Shown: in pieces, positions 53,401 through 62,400 of the stretch
How positions within the stretch are numbered: the stretch's first letter is position 1
Layout of the letters: every line of letters starts with the position of its first letter
DNA from: Nectonema munidae
Taxonomy: Eukaryota; Nematomorpha; Nectonematoida; Nectonematidae
Length of the DNA stretch: 64,000 bases
NCBI GenBank assembly: GCA_030549495.1
Contig: JAUIRK010000527.1
Coordinates: forward strand, 1 to 64,000
Direction: 5' to 3'
Position numbers and translations under genes: made by a program
Notes under the pieces: generated by a model
What the model was told of the DNA's origin: nothing
Database searches by the model: none
The model's input: only the letters and a program-made list of their open reading frames with translations

Positions 53401-56400
53401 CGTTTAGTCCACGAATACCTGGAACAACTGCATTTGCTCTCTTACCTTTTTGAAAGGCGCTTGTGAACGAGTCATGTGTAGGTTGAAGCCGCTTTCATCA
53501 ATAAAAACAAGCGACTCTTGGGAACTAGTAGAGTATTTTTGAAAGTCAATAGCATAACCTTTTCTTTTCAATTTAATGTCATCTCTGTTCACAGCGGCAA
53601 TTCCTTTGGTTGTTTTCTTAATTTATTCACAAGATAATTGTGAATAGAACCTGTTGAAATTTTAAGTGGAAACTTTTCTTCAATCTTATTTTTCGTCTAA
53701 AGTATATAAAGGATTAGATTCGACTAAATATTCTAAATACAAGCCTTTTTCATATTTGAGAATAGCTTTTTTGTATGATCCATGTTTTTGTAGACGTTAA
53801 ACCTTCATCCCCATTGTTAGATTAAATAATTGTTTTAGACGTAGAATAATTCAGATTAAGTAAAAGATTCAGCAGATTAAGTAGCTTTGCAGTTTCTTTA
53901 ATTGTTAAATTTTGATTTTTTACTAATCCTGATTATTTCAAATTAAAACAAATGAACAAATTAATTAGTTAATTTGTATTGAAGTAAAGCTAATTTAAAT
54001 AGTAATTTAAAATTAATTTCAATTTAATTTGAATAAATATTCCAAACTTCATTTTAAAAACTATTCTTGATCAAAATTTGTAATAATTTCTAAAAACTTT
54101 ATGACCAAACTGAAAACAGACTTTAATGAATAAAAAACTCAATTTGCAAAAAGACAACATTATTTTGAAAAAAGTGGAAAAGAATGAACTTAAATTGGAA
54201 AAGGACGAATTTAATTTGAAAAAGGACGAATTAAACCAAAAATGCTAAATATGTAATAAAACAACATGACAATTGTTCAATTTTTAAAGATCTTTCAGCG
54301 AAACTTGACATGTCTACTTCAAAAAGTTACACATTCATAAGTAACAAAGGACAATTTTTATCTACATTTAAAAATCCGAATCTTATAATCCTAAAATGTA
54401 AAAATTATATACATCATTTTTTATAGTGAGTCAAGCCTTAATTTGTTCAAAAGTTTTTTCTGCCTTAAAAGGTCTTCAACAAAAGGCAAAATCCTAAGAA
54501 GCATTCTATTATATAGATAGTAAAAATTATTACATTTAATAATTAAGTTAACAATAATTAAGTAATAATTTGTTATCAGTAAAGCATAAAAATAACATCT
54601 TTCTCTTTTCTTCTTTTTTTTTAAATCTTTGTTTTTCTTTGTAGCTTTAACAATATTTTGAAATGTAATATTTCTGCGCAATGTGGTTCTCATTTCAATC
54701 TATTTTGAAAGCAAATTCTTTTCTAAATGCTCTAAAAATTCTTCCTTTGTATTTAAAATTCTCCATCCTACAAGGATTAATTGTCGTACACAAAATGGGA
54801 GACGCTCAATAGAGTGAAAAAAATGACAAAATTCAAAAAAGTGACAGGATAAATGAGTGACTAAAAGTTTACTCTTTATTTCTCACTCTTTTGAGGGTTA
54901 TTTAAAGAACGACTAATTTTGCCACTCTTTTGATAGTAAATATGGATTACAAATAATTTACAAATATCACATTTGGCCACCTCATACTGTATAATTTGAT
55001 AAAATGTGCTAACTCCATCCTTTGCTTTATTTTTGTATTCTACAATGATTTGAGAGGAATTTTTCTGCCAATCTTTAATTTTTGAATCGCGATGATATGT
55101 GCTCTTCGAAACAACGTTTTTATAAACGATAGTAAAATCATCTGTAAAATAGAAATGTATAATGCCCTTCTTTTTGGGCACACAAAACTGACGGTAAATT
55201 ATTATGGAAATCGATCGATGTTATTCTGCTTTTTGAAAAAAGTTTTTCACTCAACGCAAATAAGTTGTCGTATGTGCCATTGTGTCCTTTCGAACTTTTA
55301 AGCACCACATTTTTGGAACATTTTTCAACTCTACGGTGGAAAACTGTTAAAATAAAACGGAATTAATTTTTGTTTAGGTAACTGGCAAAATTGTAACTGC
55401 GCGTACACTTGCTGCAAAAGCGTGCGAAGTTTGTCCAAATAGTGAAGACGTTTGGCTCGAAGCGATTCGCTTGTCTCCGAGTGAGAGCGCTAAGGGCATC
55501 GTAGCTACTGCTGTCCGACACATTCCCAAATCAGTTCGTTTGTGGACCCGTGCTGCGGATTTGGAAAGTGAGACTAAGGCCAAGCGCAAAGTTTATCGAA
55601 AAGGTTTATTCATCAAGTTTGGACTAAGTGAACTTTTTAAAACTTTTTATTTCACAGCACTTGAGCAAATTCCCAATTCTGTTCGACTTTGGAAGAATAT
55701 CGTGGAACTTGAGGAGCCGGAGGATGCCCGTATACTTTTGACCCGGGCTGTGGAGTGTTGTCCAAATAGTGTAGAATTGTGGCTTGCTTTATCGCGTCTT
55801 GAAACGCATGAAAATGCTAGGAAGGTACTTCCATCTATTTCTCATATCTATGCTATTCTTAGTGTTGTCATATTTTAAATAAAAAAAGAAGACAATTAAC
55901 AGAAAAAATTGTTCAAAAAATAGGGACAAAGCCGGACGATACAAAAATCCAACAATATATTTGATTGAATCTTTTTTTGCGAAGAAGAAATATTCATCAA
56001 AATTTCTTTATTTTGACGAAGATAAATTCAAAGAAACAAATCTTGTTTAATTCATATATCAGAATATTCCTTTTTGTTTCAATAGATAAGTCGAATTCTT
56101 ACAAATTAAGTGATTAACGACCAGAGTCGCCTTTATAAAAATATGATCGTCTGAGTTTATTAATGCTTTTTAATACAAATCGTCTGCTTTACATTAGATA
56201 TCTTATGATTATTCTGGTCATTAGCGGGTTACCGTAAATATCAGAGAAAAATCTGCTGACCCATTTGCTTTTCGATTAAAAGAAAAAATCTTTTTCCTCC
56301 CATTTTTCCTTTTCATGTGGGATAGTAGAGATAGAGTTAATTATTAAAAATTGGCATTTGAGATAGGATTTAACAAGATGTAAAGCTGTAAATGTAATTT

Positions 56401-59400
56401 AAGAACCTTTAGTTGGCAAAGATAAATTAGTTTTTTCTCTTTAACATATCAAGCTCGGATTGAACAATTTGTATAAGCTCTTGAGAGAAAAATAGAGACA
56501 TCTACATATGTCGTTTTTCCAAGCTTGGCAATTGTTAAACTCAAAGAAAGAATTTTGCATAGCCCCAAATTCGTATACATTTGAAAGATGCCATTTTTTG
56601 AAAACAATGTAAGCTTCAGTTTATACAACTTTTTCAGAAATTGTGCAAAATTTCCTTGGTAAAATCACAAAAGTGTAAAATATCTAATAAAATTTGATCA
56701 GTTTGCTCATCGACAGTATATCGATGTAAAAAACGCGTACAATGTTAAAAATTCTGTTTTGAGAATGGCTCTGCGTAACGAGGTTTTATGAGCATAGAAC
56801 AGGCTTCCCTTTCCAAAAATCATGCATATTTTTTTAGGAAATTTTAACTATGTATAGCAATTATTTTTCGTGTATGCCCATACTTTCAGAAGGAAATGAG
56901 AAAGTGCGATTATAATTTTTATTATATTTAGTTAGGCTTAAGTCTAAAGTCATGATGCCAACTTACAGTGTTATACTGCAAGTATTGTGTTTTTGAGGTG
57001 TCAGTGTCGAAAAAACTACTCAGAAAAACACAGAAGTAGCTACGAAATTTCCTAACTATGTCTTTTAAAATATTTTTGTTCTAGGTTTTGAATAAAGCCC
57101 GTCAACATATCCCGACAGACAGGCACATTTGGATAACTGCAGCCAAGTTAGAAGAAGCTAACAAGAATACAAATATTGTTTTCAAAATCATTGAGCGAGC
57201 TATCTCCTCTTTGCGTGCAAACTTCGTTGAAATTAATCGAGAACTTTGGATTCAAGACGCTGAAGAGGCTGATAAATCAGGAAATGTTGTGACATGCCAA
57301 GTATATCTCATATATTTAAGGAATTTTACACACACACACATATATATATATATTACCTTTTTAAAAAAGGCTGAGTGTTGGAGGCATCTAGGTGGTCATT
57401 ATAATTTTTATTCAATTTAATTAGGTATAGCATAATTTTATATCCTTCCGTTTTTGTTATTTAGTGAACGCTAGGTATTCGAATAATATGATACAAAACA
57501 AAGGAAAACGGCGTCACTATCACAATCATTCACTAAAAAATTAACTGAGTTTGGTGTATTCAAATTCCATGATATAAAAATGAAGAAGGCCTACAGTGTT
57601 CTGATATATTTCCTATATTCATAAAAAATGATGGGAAAATTTGTAGAATAGCATTTCAATTGATATTTAGAGGATGTTAGTCTTCGAATAATATGATACT
57701 GCAAAGGAAGTCAATGACAGTACTACAATTTTTCGGTCTCATGACATTACATCACACGACACTTCATCACGCGACACTTCATCACACGACATTTCATCAT
57801 AACGACACTTCATCACACGACATTTCATCACACGACATTTCATCATAGCGACACTTCACCACACGACACTTCATCACATAATCAGAGAAGCTTTTTATCA
57901 TTTCAATTTCCTATATGTTGTAAAAGATTAAAACATCAGCATAGATAAATAGTCAAGATAAAAGTATTAGAGCATTATATTATCTGGAGAATTTTACCTA
58001 GGTATGATAAGCTTTTTCATGGGCATGCTGTTGATAATCTTCTAATTATATATGAGATACTTTAACAGCTAAACAGGAAGTGAAAAGTGTACAACTTGAA
58101 GTATATATGATACATTTTTACAGGTTGTTGTATAGATAATCTTTTAAATATTTTCCCATTCTACTCACTAATACTTCCTTGTTAGTTTTTTCTTCTTGAG
58201 AATACCTTCAACTCTTTTACTTTTAACTTTTACTCCCTTCTATTTTTTTTATGTCAAAATAAAAGTTTTTGCCTTATTAACATTTAAAATGGATACAAAT
58301 GATGTTGAATATTTTTGTAAGTTTGGAACAACTTCCAAGGGAAAGGAAACTGCAATATTCAATAATTGCGAATATTATAAACATCGAAAAAACAAAGATA
58401 ATTCTATCCGTTGGCGATGCTCAGAATACCAAAAAAAGAAATGTAATGCGTTTATTACAACGTTGGGAGAACGTGTAATTTCCTCACCCAAATCTGAACA
58501 TTCCCATTATTTGGACAGAGAAAAAATCTGCGCAAAATTAGCAGTGAACAAAATGAAAATTGCAATGAAAGAAGTTGGAGCAGCTCCAATGATTGTCTCT
58601 AGTGAATATTGTCAAGATATATCAACCTCATCCATGATGCGAATACCAAAGAAGCCAAGCCTAATTCGAACATTACAACGATCTAAAGGAAGATTTAACA
58701 CATTACCACTTTTGCCAACTTCAACAAATTTTGAAATAACAGGTAAGTTTAGAGACAATTTATTGTATGATTCTGGCATTGACGATACCGAAAGAATTAT
58801 TATATTTGGACATAATGAAGTTGTATCTTGTTTGTCACGTGCCAGACTCTGGATTGCTGATGGTACTTTTAAAGTTGTACCATGTTTATTTTATCAGTTG
58901 TATACTCTTCATTTTCATTTTGGAGAAGGGCGTAATCCAGCAGGAATGTATGCTCTTCTGAAAAACAAAAGTAGAAATACTTATAGAAGAATGATTAAGG
59001 CAATGAAGAATATTGTTCCTTGTGCCAATCCTGAACAAATTCTTCTAGATTTTGAAATCGCTGCAATGACTGAATTTCAATATGCTTTTCCGAACACAGA
59101 AATCAAAGGTTGTTTTTTCCATCTTTCGCAGAATGTTTATAAAAAAGCCATTCAGTTGGGAATGAAATCCGAAATGGAAAGTGATAATGAATTAAGCACA
59201 CTGATTCTTTGTTTACCTGCACTTTCTTTAGTCCCGACAAACTTTGTTGAAAATGCATTTGACACTTTAAAGGAACATATGCCTGAAAATGATAAAGTTA
59301 CTCAGCTTCTGACATACTTTGAAAACACCTACATAAGAAGAGGATACAGAAGAAATGGAGCAGCAAGGAATCCCCCTTTTCCTATTTCAAAGTGGAATCA

Positions 59401-62400
59401 TTTTGAAAATTGTGTGGAAGGTGTGGCTCGAACTACAAATGCTGTAGAGGGATGGCATTACTCTTTGCAATATTTATTCCAATGCAGCCACCCAACAATT
59501 TGGTATTTCCTAAACGGTATTTACAAAGATATTGCTTTTCAACGTTTGAATTTAACTCAAGGAATAACAGGTGCACCTCTACCGGCTAATAAAAAATATC
59601 TTTCTATTAAGGAGAAGATTAAAAGCATAGCTAGTCTGTTCGCACAGACTGATATCATGACATACCTTAGAGCTATTCAGTATTCTGCGTGTAAGTAGTT
59701 TGTTTTTATAAGTATGGCAATTTTTATTGTTTTTAAATTATTTCTTATACAAATAAATCAAATTATAGTACTTTCATTTTGTAATTTTTTTCCAAACGAT
59801 ATATATATAGTTTTCAGACGCATTACCGTCCCTCAATTTACCGCAAACCCATACACTACCGTAAAATTATATAGAAAGGATTTGTTCTTTGGGAATCCCT
59901 CGATTTAATGCTCGTATCTGACATCGACAAATAGTTTTAATAAAGCAAGCAAACTCCATTTAATTGAAATATTTTTCTTTGAAGAATTTGTAAATATTAT
60001 ATTTTTGACAAAATATGAACGATATTATACACAAATTAAGGAACAGTTGTAAGGCATACTTTGTATTATAGTGATCTTTTTCAAACCTAACTTGACATAA
60101 CGTAGTAATTATAAATAAAAATAGATGTTATTGAATGAAGATTTAAATTTTGATTTTTGAGTTAAATATTTTACCCTATATTTTTAGTCTACAGTATTTA
60201 TATTAATAAAATGAGCATAACTTCAATGGGTTAGTTATAATAATATATCTTAATACCCTGTATCAGAGTACGACAGGGAGGTTAAATTTTTCGTGGCAGG
60301 GATCATAAGACCAACGATGTTGTGGTAAATGTAGGCGAATAATTATTTTACATTTGGTTGTGATGATATGTCGTGTATAATCAAATGTCGTGTGATAAAG
60401 TGTCGTGTGATGAAGTGTCGTGTGATGAAATGTCGCGTGATGAAGTGTCGTTATGATAAAGTGTCGTGTGATGAAGTGTCGTGTGATGAAATGTCGTGTG
60501 ATGAAATGTCGTAGCACGCAATTTTTCACAGATAAAAATAAAATAAGCAACCTAACTCTTCATAAATGCGATTGTCTCACTATATCTTGCAACTACAGCT
60601 AGCCACTACAAACCATTTAACTCATTGCGTTCGTCAAGAGCGACACTAAATACCTGAGATTTTAATCCAAATATTTGTTTAATTGTTATATTTTCAATTC
60701 ACTTTTCCTGTCCAAGCTTTAAACTTAAACTGTTGTTTAGTTTGAAAGTGTCTTTGTACAACTGAATGTGCGACATAACACTTTGCCAGCACAGCACATA
60801 CCCTACGAATCTTATTTATTTGTCCAGTTTTCTTGAAATTGGCGATTATCAAGTTTCATTTGTGGCAAATAATTTTAATATAACCACTTTCAGATTTGTC
60901 TATGCGAAAAGGAATAATGGAATCAAGTATTTCTGAATACTAAGTAAAGAAATTTGCTTTTTTATATCTAAAATCGAAAATAAACAATTTTTAAATAATC
61001 TAGGCTTCACAAAACCTTTTTTGCTATTTCCGATGCCTTAATATGGAATCCGCATCCCATCTACATTTTTATTGTTCGATCTTCACTAAAAAGCATAAAA
61101 CTTTATTCAAAAAATTCAAGGACAGCCTATAAATTGCCAATATCTACAAGGCAGTGAGTGAGTGAGACTTCTGTGGATTCAAGCGTATTTATATAGCAAT
61201 AAAGGAATGAAAGATACAGCGGTTATTGCTAATTTACTTACATTCTATGCGTGCTATTGTAACTTCGACTCTCGAGTTGATGGTGCAAATCATGGCTAGT
61301 GAGACTCGCACATGTTTTACTTAGAGTAGTTAATTAAATGTATATTTAGGCAATTATTAAAGAAGTGATTGGAATTGGTGTGGACTTTGAGGATCGCAAA
61401 GATACCTGGCTTGAAGACTGTGAAACATGCATAGCTAACAATTCATACGAATGTGCTCGGGCAATCTTCGCACATTCGCTTTCCGTTTTCCCAACTAATA
61501 AGGGCATATGGCTTAGAGCAGCTCATTTCGAAAAAGAACATGGGACACAGTATTTATATTCTTTTTATTCAAATTCTTCCATTCAACAAAATGATTTGGC
61601 AAACACTTAAAAGGCACACGCCAGAAGAGAATGTTTTGAATTGCATAATCATTATTATAGAAGCAAATGCAGGCAGAGAATTTTTTAAAAATAACATTTG
61701 CTTCCAACTGCTTATGTAAGTTTCATATGTTTTAAAAAACATTTTTTTCTTTAATAGCATTTAGTTAAAAAATCTCCGACCTATAACAACATATAGTAAA
61801 TGGCATCTAAACATAAAAAGGTTTCCCACCTCATTTATAGTGTGTGTGAGAGCTGAAAATAAAATCAACGGTCGTTTACTCGCTTAAATAAAATTAAAGA
61901 AAATTATTTATAAAAATTAAAATAGGTAAGAAAGTGTTTACAGTTCGGGCACTTGCTTTCACTCAACGTGGAAAAGACGTTTGCAAAAGCGAGAAAAGCA
62001 TGTTTTTTCTTCCAAATTTTTTTGTTTAAAGCAATTAAAGAGCCAATGTTTAAAGAGTTGTTTTTTTCGCGGGCTCTGTCATTCCTGAAAACCCACCACG
62101 GAGGTAAGCAGACACATATTCTGGTTGAAGCCATAATTGCATTACGCGATTAATGTCGTTAAGTTGTCCAAGAGCTGTTAATTTAGGCGGTTTTCATTGT
62201 CTATGGATTGATTTGACAGAGAAAAGAGAGATTTGTGTGATCGTTCTTCAATCGATGATCGTATGGATTGAGCGCTTGATGATGTCGGCAGCGAACTCTT
62301 CATAGGCAATTCTTTCAAATCTGAAGAACTGAGCTTCACTGCTGCTTATCACAGGAGGTGCTGTGTCCAGTATTTTGTTGAAGAGAAGGTTGAAAAGAGC

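Larger units (their letters stand above)
57735..60518 (+). mobile_element. MULE (Mutator-like) transposon with tandem-repeat inverted arms, possibly intact
   Basis: Flanked by the 9-bp direct repeat CAATTTTTC (57726-57734 and 60519-60527), the duplication size typical of MULEs. Each end is an arm of about 150 bp made of tandem 15-bp units (catcacacgacactt and variants) in opposite orientation at the two ends. The outermost bases match imperfectly. Between them is one open transposase frame. It lies in the sense direction in PRPF6 intron 11 and looks recent. Confidence 0.88.

Noticed and set aside
54421-55181. Minus-strand frames of 90 and 101 residues in PRPF6 intron 8
   Set aside because: Lys/Ile-rich, only one CxxC pair, no family recognised and no repeat ends; not supported as a gene.
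57460-57730. Partly repeated words tcgaataatatgatac upstream of the MULE
   Set aside because: Similarity extends only about 20-60 bp with many changes; too weak to call a duplication.
57740-57882. Regular repeats that might suggest a CRISPR-like array
   Set aside because: Units are about 15 bp, directly tandem with no spacers, mirrored at 60357-60515, and are the ends of a eukaryotic MULE.
58196-58288. Extension of the MULE transposase upstream to 58196
   Set aside because: There is no ATG in that part; it is hydrophobic AT-rich sequence, so the ATG at 58289 was chosen.
60263-60550. Minus-strand 95-residue frame with ITRHF/TTLHH repeats
   Set aside because: Translation of the 15-bp minisatellite in the MULE arm, not a protein.
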